NCBI GenBank assembly: GCA_903863195.1
Contig: CAIPAY010000247.1
Span: 1 to 46,931 of the forward strand
Reading direction: 5' to 3'
Length of the DNA stretch: 46,931 nucleotides
From: an uncultured Holophagaceae bacterium
GTDB lineage: Bacteria > Acidobacteriota > Holophagae > Holophagales > Holophagaceae
Below are positions 15,145 through 22,860 of this stretch, piece after piece; position 1 is the stretch's first letter; every line of letters starts with the position of its first letter. The notes below the pieces were generated by a model. The model was not told where the DNA came from. It did no database searches and worked only from the letters and a program-made list of their open reading frames with translations. The translations under genes were made by a program, and so were the position numbers.

Positions 15145-17250
15145 ATGGAAACCTTCTTCCAGATGATCTTCGGCCTGGCGGTGCTCGTGAACCTGCTCGT
15201 ATTCGTGAGCAGCCTCGATGACGCCTTCATCGACGCCTACTTCTGGCTCTGGACCCTGCGCCGGAAGCTGACCATCCACCGCAAGCATCCCCGGCTGCGA
15301 CTGGAGTCGCTGCACGATCGCGCCGAGACCCCCTTCGTCATCATGGTGCCGGCCTGGAAGGAGTTCGACGTCATCGCCAAGATGATCGAGAACACCAACG
15401 CCACCATGGAATACCTGAACTTCCAGATCTTCGTTGGCACCTACATCAACGACGGGGAGACACGGGCGGAGGTGGACCGCATGGCCCGCCGCTACCAGAA
15501 CGTGCACCGGGTGGATGTCCCCCACTTCGGTCCCACTTGCAAGGCGGACTGCCTGAACTCCATCGTCCAGGCCGTGTTCCAGCACGAGCAGGAGACCGGC
15601 TGCCAGTTCTCCGGGTTCGTGATCCACGACTCGGAAGATGTCATCCACCCCATGGAGCTGCGGGCCTTCAACTACCTGATCGACCGCATGGACCTGATCC
15701 AGCTGCCGGTGCTCAGCCTGGAGCGGGACTGGAACCAGTGGGTGGCGGGCACCTACCAGGACGACTTCGCCGAGTGCCACTCGAAGGACATGGTCGTCCG
15801 GGAGAGCCTGACGGGCCTGGTGCCCTGCGCCGGCACCGGCATGTGCTATTCCCACAAGGCGCTCTGCGCCCTCAGCGGGGAGACCGGCGGGGCTCCCTTC
15901 AACGTGGCCACCCTGACCGAGGACTACGACTTCAGCTTCCGCCTCATGAAGTTCGGCCTGAAGCAGGCCTTCGTGAAGATCCCCTTCCGCTACACGGCCC
16001 GCGAGCGCGGTCTCTGGGGCGAGCAGAGCCGGGAGCGCTACGACCTCCTCGGCGTCCGGGAGTACTTCCCCTCCACCTTCCACACGGCCTATCGCCAGCG
16101 GGCCCGGTGGATCCTGGGCATCGGCCTCCAGGGCTGGGAGTCCCTGGGCTGGCAGGGCGACCTGAAGACCAGGTACTTCATGTTCCGCGATCGGAAGGGC
16201 CTCTTCACCAGCCTCATCAACATCCTCGGCTACTTCCTGTTCGCCACGGTTGGCGCCACGGTGGCTCTGGGCTGGCTCCACACCGGCGCGGTCACCCTGC
16301 CGGCCGGCTTCGGCCCCGGCAGCTGGCTGACGCGCCTGATGGAGGTCAACGCCGTGTTCATGGCCAACCGGGTGCTCCAGCGCTTCCTCTTCGTCCGCCA
16401 GCTCTACGGACTCCTGCCGGCGCTCCTCTCCATCCCGCGGGTCATCGTCGGCAACCTGGTGAACTTCGCGGCGGCCCTCCGGGCCTGGCGACTCTACCTC
16501 ACCCACCGGATCACGGGCAGGTCCCTGGTCTGGGACAAGACAGTCCATGTCTATCCAACCAGCTCGGAGCTACAGCCCTTCCGGAGCAAGCTCGGGGAGA
16601 TTCTCCTCCAGTGGAACGAGCTCAACGAGCGCGACCTCGAGGCGGCCCTCTCCGAGCAGAAGTCCACCGGGCGGCCCCTGGGCAGCATCCTGGTGGAAGG
16701 CTGGGGCCTCACCGAGACGCAGCTCGCCGATGCCATCGCGTTCCAGGCCAGCCTGCCCCGGAGCGTCCTCAGCATGCCGACCCTGCTGCAGACCCAGAAC
16801 CTGCTGCCGCACCCCCTGGCCATCCAGCAGGGCTGGGTGCCGCTGGGCATCGGCGAGAAGGAGGAGCTGCTGCTGGGAGTCTCGACGCCGCCCTCCGAGG
16901 AGGCCCTGGCGGCGGCCCGCGCACATCTCCGGGCCGCCCCCAAGTTCTTCATCCTCACCGAGAGCGAGGCGGCCTGCGCCCTGGCCTACCTGGTGCTCGG
17001 CGGCGCATCCCTGCGCCAGCTGGATCCCGTGGTCGCAGTCCAGCTGGGGCGGTTCCTCAGCCTAAAGGTGGGCATCTCCCCCGCCAAGCTCCGCGCAGCC
17101 CTGGCCTCCTACTCGCAGGGTGACCACGGCAGCCTTCCGGCCTTCCTGGCAAAGCGGAATCTGGGCCTGCCCCTCCCGCCGCGGGCCCAGACCGAGGCCC
17201 ACAGGCCCACGGTGCAGCTGCTCTCCAACCCCGTCGGGGAGTCGGCCTGA
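15145..17250 (+). CDS. nfrB: NfrB-type glycosyltransferase with C-terminal MshEN c-di-GMP domain
   Basis: A 701-residue inner-membrane family-2 glycosyltransferase. An N-terminal membrane segment (about residues 4-30) precedes the GT2 domain, with PAWKEFD near residue 68, the DxD-like HDSED (161-165), TEDYD (258-262) and the processive-type QRARW (318-322). Further membrane segments follow at about 355-460. The C-terminus carries a GspE-N/MshEN domain: two 24-residue motifs, 482-505 (KLGEILL...LSEQ) and 511-534 (PLGSILV...IAFQ), separated by exactly five residues, as in c-di-GMP-binding MshEN domains. E. coli NfrB has the same architecture and makes a ManNAc-containing polymer when c-di-GMP is bound. 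The ribosome site before the ATG is weak. The upstream deacetylase and downstream NfrA-like and WecB genes support this assignment. Confidence 0.9.
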   Translation: METFFQMIFGLAVLVNLLVFVSSLDDAFIDAYFWLWTLRRKLTIHRKHPRLRLESLHDRAETPFVIMVPAWKEFDVIAKMIENTNATMEYLNFQIFVGTYINDGETRAEVDRMARRYQNVHRVDVPHFGPTCKADCLNSIVQAVFQHEQETGCQFSGFVIHDSEDVIHPMELRAFNYLIDRMDLIQLPVLSLERDWNQWVAGTYQDDFAECHSKDMVVRESLTGLVPCAGTGMCYSHKALCALSGETGGAPFNVATLTEDYDFSFRLMKFGLKQAFVKIPFRYTARERGLWGEQSRERYDLLGVREYFPSTFHTAYRQRARWILGIGLQGWESLGWQGDLKTRYFMFRDRKGLFTSLINILGYFLFATVGATVALGWLHTGAVTLPAGFGPGSWLTRLMEVNAVFMANRVLQRFLFVRQLYGLLPALLSIPRVIVGNLVNFAAALRAWRLYLTHRITGRSLVWDKTVHVYPTSSELQPFRSKLGEILLQWNELNERDLEAALSEQKSTGRPLGSILVEGWGLTETQLADAIAFQASLPRSVLSMPTLLQTQNLLPHPLAIQQGWVPLGIGEKEELLLGVSTPPSEEALAAARAHLRAAPKFFILTESEAACALAYLVLGGASLRQLDPVVAVQLGRFLSLKVGISPAKLRAALASYSQGDHGSLPAFLAKRNLGLPLPPRAQTEAHRPTVQLLSNPVGESA

Positions 17251-17273
17251 CTCCCGGCAGGCAACCTCATCTC

Positions 17274-18968
17274 TTGCGAGCCCTCATGCCCCCAAGCGCC
17301 CTAGGCCACGGCCTTCTCCTGCTCTCCGCGGTCCCCGTCCTCGCGCAGGCGCCCCCCTCCCTGGAGACGGCGGCCTATGGCCTGACCGAGGCGGCCTACC
17401 GCGCCCAGAAGGCGGGCGATCTCCCGGGCGCCCTCCGGTCCGTGGCCGAGGCCCTGGCCTTGAACCCGGGCCACCCGCAGCTCCTGGCCCTGAAGTTCGA
17501 CCTGCTCTATGCCGCCGGTGCCCTCCCCGAAGCCGACGCCGTCCTGGCGGACCTGCTGGCCCGGGAGCCCTCCATTACGAGGCACCGGCTCAGCCGCGTC
17601 TACCTCCGGCAGCGGCAGGGGCGCACGGCCGAGGCTCTGCAGGAGGCCACCCGCCTTGCCAACGAGGCCGGGCCCGCCGCTGTCCGGCGGTCCGCCCGGC
17701 TGGCCATGGCCGACCTGCTCCAGGCCCTCGGGCGCCCGGCCGAGGGCCTGGCGGAGCTGGCGCCCCTGGAGGCCGAGGCTGTCCTCGAGGTCCAGTCCCG
17801 GCGAGCCTTCCTGCTGCTGGCCGCGGAGCGGCCGGGCCCGGCCTGCCTCGCTTTCCAGGCCGCCCTGGACCTGGGACCCGACCCCGACCAGCGGCGCAAC
17901 CTCCTGCACGGGCTCTGCGATGCCGCCCGGGGGGCCCACCAGCCGGACCTGGAGCTGAAGGCCCTGGAGGCGCTCCACGCCCAGGAGCCGGGGGACCACC
18001 GGGCCACCCTGCAACTGGCCTATGCCTACCTGGCACGCCACCGGGACGCCGAGGCCCTCGACCAGTTCTCGGCGGGTCTGGATCCGCGGAGCCCGCCGGG
18101 AGCCTGGCTGGACGCGGGCTACGCGGCCAAGCGCCTGGGGCGCAATGCCGAGGCGGCCCGCCTCTTCTCCGGGGGCCTCGATTCCCGCAACGCCTCGGGC
18201 CCGCATGACCCAGGGCTGGACTTCGGCCTCCGGCGCGAGGTGGAGAGCCTCCGTCGGACCTGGGGCCTGGTCTCCGGCAGCGCCTACCGCCAGGGCTGGC
18301 TGACGCCGGGGCTCGTCCCTCAGCAGAAGATCCTCCAGCAGGGGCTGGAGGCCTACTGGCAGCCGGAAGGGCTCGCCCGGAACGGCCGCATGGTCCAGGT
18401 GTACGCCCAGACCTTCGAGAGCGTCTACAGTGTCGGGGAGGGAACCACCGGCGGCCCCACGCTGCAGGGAGTCCTCGGGGTGCGCGCCAAGCCCTTCGAG
18501 TCCGAGAACCTGGTCCTCGGTGCCCAGAAGCTCCTCAAGCTGGGCCGCTACTCCCTCTCCGACTGGATGTTCCGGGCGGCCTATTCCCGGGTGGAAGGCC
18601 TGGACTTGTGTCCCCAGCAGCGGGACTGGGCCTATTGGTCGATCTACACCGAGGGGGACGCGTTCGCACGGTCGGGACGCTACGTCCACCAGCTCGAGGT
18701 CCGCGGCGGACACGCCTGGGGGCTCCCGGGCGGAGGCGGGCTGAACGTGCTGGCCCCCTACCTGGTCCTGGCCGGCGACTACGACAGCCGCCAGGCCCCG
18801 CAGGCCGCGGGCGGGATCGGGCTGGGCGCTTCCCTGCGCCACTGGTTCCGCGAGACCCCGCACCAGGCCCCGGCCAGCTGGATCGAGCTCACGGTCCAGG
18901 CCCGGGCGCGCCTCTCCACCGCCACCCGGGGTGGCGGGCTCTTCCTCACGCTGACCTGCTGGTTCTAG
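17274..18968 (+). CDS. nfrA: NfrA-type TPR/outer-membrane polysaccharide export protein
   Basis: A 564-residue exported protein. A signal peptide ends PVLAQA (about residue 26). Residues about 30-300 are helical TPR-like repeats rich in Ala, Leu and Glu. Residues about 310-564 match the general pattern of the NfrA C-terminal region: alternating beta strands (LVLGAQKLLKLGRYSLSDWMFRAA) and a final Cys-Trp-Phe ending in an aromatic residue, typical of outer-membrane barrels. NfrA in E. coli is the outer-membrane partner of NfrB and the phage N4 receptor. I use TTG at 17274 because it gives the signal peptide its only arginine (MRAL); ATG at 17286 is an alternative. The gene begins 23 nt after nfrB. 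It is shorter than E. coli NfrA (about 990 residues), so fewer TPRs are present. Confidence 0.8.
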   Translation: MRALMPPSALGHGLLLLSAVPVLAQAPPSLETAAYGLTEAAYRAQKAGDLPGALRSVAEALALNPGHPQLLALKFDLLYAAGALPEADAVLADLLAREPSITRHRLSRVYLRQRQGRTAEALQEATRLANEAGPAAVRRSARLAMADLLQALGRPAEGLAELAPLEAEAVLEVQSRRAFLLLAAERPGPACLAFQAALDLGPDPDQRRNLLHGLCDAARGAHQPDLELKALEALHAQEPGDHRATLQLAYAYLARHRDAEALDQFSAGLDPRSPPGAWLDAGYAAKRLGRNAEAARLFSGGLDSRNASGPHDPGLDFGLRREVESLRRTWGLVSGSAYRQGWLTPGLVPQQKILQQGLEAYWQPEGLARNGRMVQVYAQTFESVYSVGEGTTGGPTLQGVLGVRAKPFESENLVLGAQKLLKLGRYSLSDWMFRAAYSRVEGLDLCPQQRDWAYWSIYTEGDAFARSGRYVHQLEVRGGHAWGLPGGGGLNVLAPYLVLAGDYDSRQAPQAAGGIGLGASLRHWFRETPHQAPASWIELTVQARARLSTATRGGGLFLTLTCWF

Positions 18969-19033
18969 CCGCGCGCCGCCGGATCCCGCGGCGGCGGTTC
19001 CGGCCGAGTCCCACCCTCTGAAGGAGCTTCGCG

Positions 19034-20155
19034 ATGAAAAAAATTGTCTGCGTGATGGGCACCCGGCCCGAGGTGATCAAGATGGCTCCGGTGGTGAAGG
19101 CTCTCGGCGGCGGGGACCTGGACGTCAAGATCCTGGCCACGGCCCAGCACCGCGGCATGCTCGATCAGATGATGGCCACCTTCCAGCTGCGCTCGGACTG
19201 GGACCTGGATGCCATGCGCCCGGGCCAGTCCCTCCCCGACCTCACGGGCCGCCTGATCCCGAGCCTCTCCGAGGTCTTCAAGACGTCCGGTGCGGATGCG
19301 GTGCTGGCCCAGGGCGACACCACGACCGTCTTCTGCGCCGCGCTGGCGGCCTACTTCATGGGGATTCCCTTCGGCCACGTGGAGGCCGGGCTGCGGAGCG
19401 GGGACCTGCTCTCCCCCTTTCCGGAAGAGGGCATGCGCCGCCTGACAGCACCCCTGACCCGGTGGCACTTCGCACCCACCGAGACGTCGCGGCAGGCCCT
19501 GCTGCACGAGGGCACGCCGGATGTCGACATCCACGTGGTGGGGAACACGGTCATCGATGCCCTCCTGGCCACGGTGAACCGGCCGGACCTGGCCCTGCCC
19601 GGCCACATCACCCCCCTGGAACCCGGTCAGCGCCGCCTCCTGGTGACGCTCCACCGCCGGGAGAATTTTGGAGCCCCCCTCCACCGGATCCTGGACTCGA
19701 TCCGGCGGTTTGCGCTGCGCCACCCTTCGGCCCAGCTCGTCTATCCGGTCCATCCCAATCCCAGCGTTCTGGGGCCCGCCACGGAGCACCTCGGCGGACT
19801 CCCAAACGTCCAGCTCCTTGAACCCCTCGACTATCCGGGCCTGGTCGCAGTCATGCGGGAGGCCCACATCGTCTTGACAGACAGCGGCGGCATCCAGGAA
19901 GAGGCTCCAGCCATCGGGAAGCCGGTGCTGGTGTTCCGGGACGTGACCGAGCGCCCGGAGGCGGTGGAAGCGGGTGGCGTGCGACTCGTCGGCAGCGACC
20001 CCGACTGCTTCGACGCGGAGGTCGAGCGCCTCTGGAACGACGCCGAGGCCTATGCCGACATGGCCCGGCCCCGCTTTCCCTATGGCGATGGCCGCTCCGC
20101 CGCTCGCATCGCAGCCATCCTGAGAAGCGATCTGGCCGTCTCCCGGATCGCCTGA
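19034..20155 (+). CDS. wecB: Non-hydrolysing UDP-GlcNAc 2-epimerase
   Basis: A 373-residue cytoplasmic enzyme converting UDP-GlcNAc to UDP-ManNAc. The family signatures are complete: GTRPEVIK at residues 9-16, QGDTTT with D95, HVEAGLRSGD with E117, FPEE with E131, TLHRREN with H207, and SGGIQEEAP in the UDP-binding lobe. D95, E117 and E131 fall at the same positions as in E. coli WecB. AAGGAG lies 7 nt before the ATG. As last gene of the Nfr-type operon, 65 nt after nfrA, it supplies the ManNAc donor expected for an NfrB polymer. In E. coli wecB lies in the enterobacterial common antigen cluster, away from nfrAB; here it is built in. Confidence 0.95.
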   Translation: MKKIVCVMGTRPEVIKMAPVVKALGGGDLDVKILATAQHRGMLDQMMATFQLRSDWDLDAMRPGQSLPDLTGRLIPSLSEVFKTSGADAVLAQGDTTTVFCAALAAYFMGIPFGHVEAGLRSGDLLSPFPEEGMRRLTAPLTRWHFAPTETSRQALLHEGTPDVDIHVVGNTVIDALLATVNRPDLALPGHITPLEPGQRRLLVTLHRRENFGAPLHRILDSIRRFALRHPSAQLVYPVHPNPSVLGPATEHLGGLPNVQLLEPLDYPGLVAVMREAHIVLTDSGGIQEEAPAIGKPVLVFRDVTERPEAVEAGGVRLVGSDPDCFDAEVERLWNDAEAYADMARPRFPYGDGRSAARIAAILRSDLAVSRIA

Positions 20156-20190
20156 GGGACCCCGGCTTCCAGAGGCCCCTGCAGCCGAGC

Positions 20191-21651
20191 CTACGGCCCC
20201 GCAACCGCCGCGCCTAGGCCGGTCGCGGCCAGCTTGCCACCCACCAGCCTGCCGCGGAGCACGGCGCCTTCCAGGGTCAGGGTGCCTGAGCTGCCGCTTC
20301 GGTAGAACAGGACCGCGCCCGCGAAGCCCGGCCGGGCCACGGCAGCCTCACCCTGGGCGTGGACGGCGGCGAGGAGCTTGGCCTCGTCCGTGGCGAGCAG
20401 GCCGCGCGAGTCCAGGGACTCCCGCAGCGCGGCCCAGTCCATGGTCGGGACCGACCAGGGCACGGCCAGCAGGCCGGCGGCATCCAGCTCGGCGAGACCA
20501 CGGAGGTGGGCGAGGTCACCCACCTCGATCAGGGCCGGCTCGCGGCGGCGAGGGGAGTCTCCGGAGAAGGCGCCGGGCACCAGGAAGGCCAGGTCCGCGG
20601 GGAACGGAGGCAGCGCGCGACCTCCAACCAGGCGGACGTTCCGGACCACCAGGGTGGTGAGCGCATCCCGCACGTTCAGGGGGATCTGCAGGTAGGCCTC
20701 GGCGCGGACCGCCTCGAGGGAGCCGTCCGCAAGGGCCGTGAGGGATCCGGCCAGGGCCACGAAGTTCAGCCGGACGAGGCGCTCGGCCTCCTCCGCACCG
20801 TCCCAGCCGCCGGTCTCGATGAGCAGGGTGGACGTGCCCCAGCGGGTCATGGAGTCGCCGAAGGCCCGGGCCGTGTAGTCCATGTCGTAGCGGGACACGC
20901 GGCCTGGAGCGAGCGGCTCCACCAGCTCCCGCACCCGCACCGCCAGCTGCTTGGTCCGGCGGGTGCCGGGGGTCTCGGTCAGGGCCTCGTCGCCGGGCAC
21001 GGACAGCAGCGCGATGGCCACCTGGTCGCCCGTGAGCCCCGCCCGCAGGTTGGGGTTCTGGTTGTGGAGGTTGTAGCCGAGCACGGGCTGCACCCGGTCC
21101 CGCAGCGCCTTCAGGAAGCGGCCCTCGGGCGAGGCCAGCCGCAGGGCGTCGCGGTTGATGTCGACCTCCTGGGCGTTCCGGCGCTGCGTGCGCTCGGCCC
21201 CATCCGGGTTGAGCATCGGGATGATCCAGAGGGTCAGCTTCGAGAGCACCTGCTGGGCGGCGGGGTCGGCCCGGCTGGCGCCCAGCCAGTTCAGCAGGTC
21301 CAGGAGCGCTGACGTCGCCGTGGGCTCGTCCCCGTGCATCTGGGACCAGAGGAGCACGCCCGTGGGGCCGTGGCCCAGGCGCAGGGCCGGGATCTTCCGC
21401 CCCTCGCTGGAGACGCCCTCTTCCACCAGGGTGATGAGCCCGGGATGCCGCTGCTGCAGCGTGGCCAGCGCCGCCCGGAGCTCGCGGTGCTTCAGGGCCC
21501 AGGGATCGGGCGGCGATACGCGCACCCGGGGCCAGACCTCCCACAGCGACCGGGCCTGGCTGGCGACCGGCCTAGGCGGGGGGCCCCCGGCGGCGCTGGC
21601 GCAAAGCAGCAGCACCAGGGCGGCGAAGGCGAGGGCGCGTCGCACGGACAC
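20191..21651 (-). CDS. Secreted M14 zinc carboxypeptidase
   Basis: A 486-residue exported metallocarboxypeptidase. The signal peptide covers about residues 1-23. The M14 zinc motif is MHGDEP (H106, E109), with the third ligand H196 in LHNQNPN; NPDG (148-151) and DINRD (164-168) line the substrate site, and IETGGW near residue 283 provides the catalytic glutamate. The start is GTG (MSVRRA), 3 nt after the stop of the upstream LD-carboxypeptidase gene, so the two are co-transcribed. Many bacterial M14 enzymes trim peptidoglycan peptides, and the S66 partner supports a cell-wall role, but dietary peptide breakdown is also possible. The C-terminal 130 residues are not recognised. Confidence 0.88.
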   Translation of the reverse strand: MSVRRALAFAALVLLLCASAAGGPPPRPVASQARSLWEVWPRVRVSPPDPWALKHRELRAALATLQQRHPGLITLVEEGVSSEGRKIPALRLGHGPTGVLLWSQMHGDEPTATSALLDLLNWLGASRADPAAQQVLSKLTLWIIPMLNPDGAERTQRRNAQEVDINRDALRLASPEGRFLKALRDRVQPVLGYNLHNQNPNLRAGLTGDQVAIALLSVPGDEALTETPGTRRTKQLAVRVRELVEPLAPGRVSRYDMDYTARAFGDSMTRWGTSTLLIETGGWDGAEEAERLVRLNFVALAGSLTALADGSLEAVRAEAYLQIPLNVRDALTTLVVRNVRLVGGRALPPFPADLAFLVPGAFSGDSPRRREPALIEVGDLAHLRGLAELDAAGLLAVPWSVPTMDWAALRESLDSRGLLATDEAKLLAAVHAQGEAAVARPGFAGAVLFYRSGSSGTLTLEGAVLRGRLVGGKLAATGLGAAVAGP

Positions 21652-21654
21652 GCC

Positions 21655-22698
21655 CTACCGGACCGCGGGTTCCAGCAGCCGGATCGAACCGCGCGTGGCG
21701 TCGATCTCGGCGCGCACGCCGACTGGCACGGTGAACTTGTTCTCGATGTGCCCGATCATCGCGCCCTGCCAGGCGGGCACCTTCAGGGACCGGAGGTGGT
21801 CGTTCAGGACCTCTTCCAGGGTGAGCGACCCCTGCCCCTCGCCCGGGAGGCACTTGGTGCACTTCCCGAAGATGACGCCCGCCACCTTGTCCAGCACCCC
21901 CGCCAGCTTCAGCTGGGTCAGCATCCGGTCCACGCGGTAGATGTTCTCGTTGGTGTCCTCGAGGAAGAGCAGCTTCCCGGACCAGTCGGGCAGATACGGC
22001 GACCCGAGCATGGCGGTGAGCACCGTCAGGTTCCCCCCGACCAGCACCCCGGAGGCGACGCCCGGCGTGATGGTCCGGATCCGGTCCTCGGTGACGACCA
22101 GGCCCTTGCCGATCACCGCGGGGTTGGTCAGGGTGACGGCCTCGGCGTTGAACAGGACCCGGCGGACGTAGTCCAAGGAGTAGGGGTTCCAGGTGGAGGT
22201 ACCCACGGGTCCGTGGAAGGTGATGAGGCCGGTCTTCGCGTAGATGGCAGTGAGCAGGGAGGTGATGTCGCTGTAGCCGAGCAGGATCTTCGGATGGGCC
22301 GCGATCTGAGGGTAGTCGAGCAGGGGCAGCAGGCGGTTGCAGCCCCACCCGCCGCGGATGCACAGGATGGCGTCCACGGAGTCGTCGCCGAACATCGTGT
22401 TCAGGTCCGCGGCCCGGTCCGCATCCGTCCCGCCCAGGTAGCCGTAGCGGTCGAGCACGTGCTTGCCGAGCTTCGGCTTCAGGCCCAGGGCACGGATGGT
22501 GTCCTGGAGGATGTCGAGCTCCTCCGTGAGCCAGGTGGCGCTGGCCGGGCTCACCAGCCCCACCGTGGCCCCGGGCACCAGCCGCCGAGGCCGGACCGAC
22601 GAGGCGGAGGCCGCGGCTCCCAGCAGCTCGGGGGCGACCTGGGTCGAGAGGGCCGCAAGCAGGGTGGCCTGCAGGAAGGAGCGGCGGTTCTGGGTCAT
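21655..22698 (-). CDS. Tat-exported S66 LD-carboxypeptidase
   Basis: A 347-residue serine peptidase of the LdcA/MccF family, which cleaves the L,D bond of murein tetrapeptides. The catalytic triad is visible: S143 in GYSDIT, E247 in LFLED and H317 in IGHIEN; RGGWGCNRLLP (115-125) precedes it as in LdcA. The N-terminus has a twin-arginine signal (NRRSFLQ, residues 4-10, then a hydrophobic stretch to AAASA). I place the start at 22698 because GGAG lies just upstream and the Tat motif follows at once; the frame is open to 22740. Export is unusual, as classical LdcA is cytoplasmic and serves murein recycling. It pairs with the M14 carboxypeptidase gene. Confidence 0.9.
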   Translation of the reverse strand: MTQNRRSFLQATLLAALSTQVAPELLGAAASASSVRPRRLVPGATVGLVSPASATWLTEELDILQDTIRALGLKPKLGKHVLDRYGYLGGTDADRAADLNTMFGDDSVDAILCIRGGWGCNRLLPLLDYPQIAAHPKILLGYSDITSLLTAIYAKTGLITFHGPVGTSTWNPYSLDYVRRVLFNAEAVTLTNPAVIGKGLVVTEDRIRTITPGVASGVLVGGNLTVLTAMLGSPYLPDWSGKLLFLEDTNENIYRVDRMLTQLKLAGVLDKVAGVIFGKCTKCLPGEGQGSLTLEEVLNDHLRSLKVPAWQGAMIGHIENKFTVPVGVRAEIDATRGSIRLLEPAVR

Positions 22699-22860
22699 GG
22701 AGGCTCCCGGAGGCTGGTAGTGGAACACGGGGCAAATCACCTAGGCAAATACGGAGAGATTGCCCAGGCCGATCCATCCTCTTTTTCCACCGAGGGGAAA
22801 TTCTTCTGATTCATGAGAATGCCCAGAATCAAAAGACTCGCACCTGAATAATAATGGTCC

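Noticed and set aside
13990..16548. 852-codon minus-strand open frame across the deacetylase and nfrB genes
   Set aside because: It spans two genes with strong domain evidence on the other strand and has shadow-type composition.
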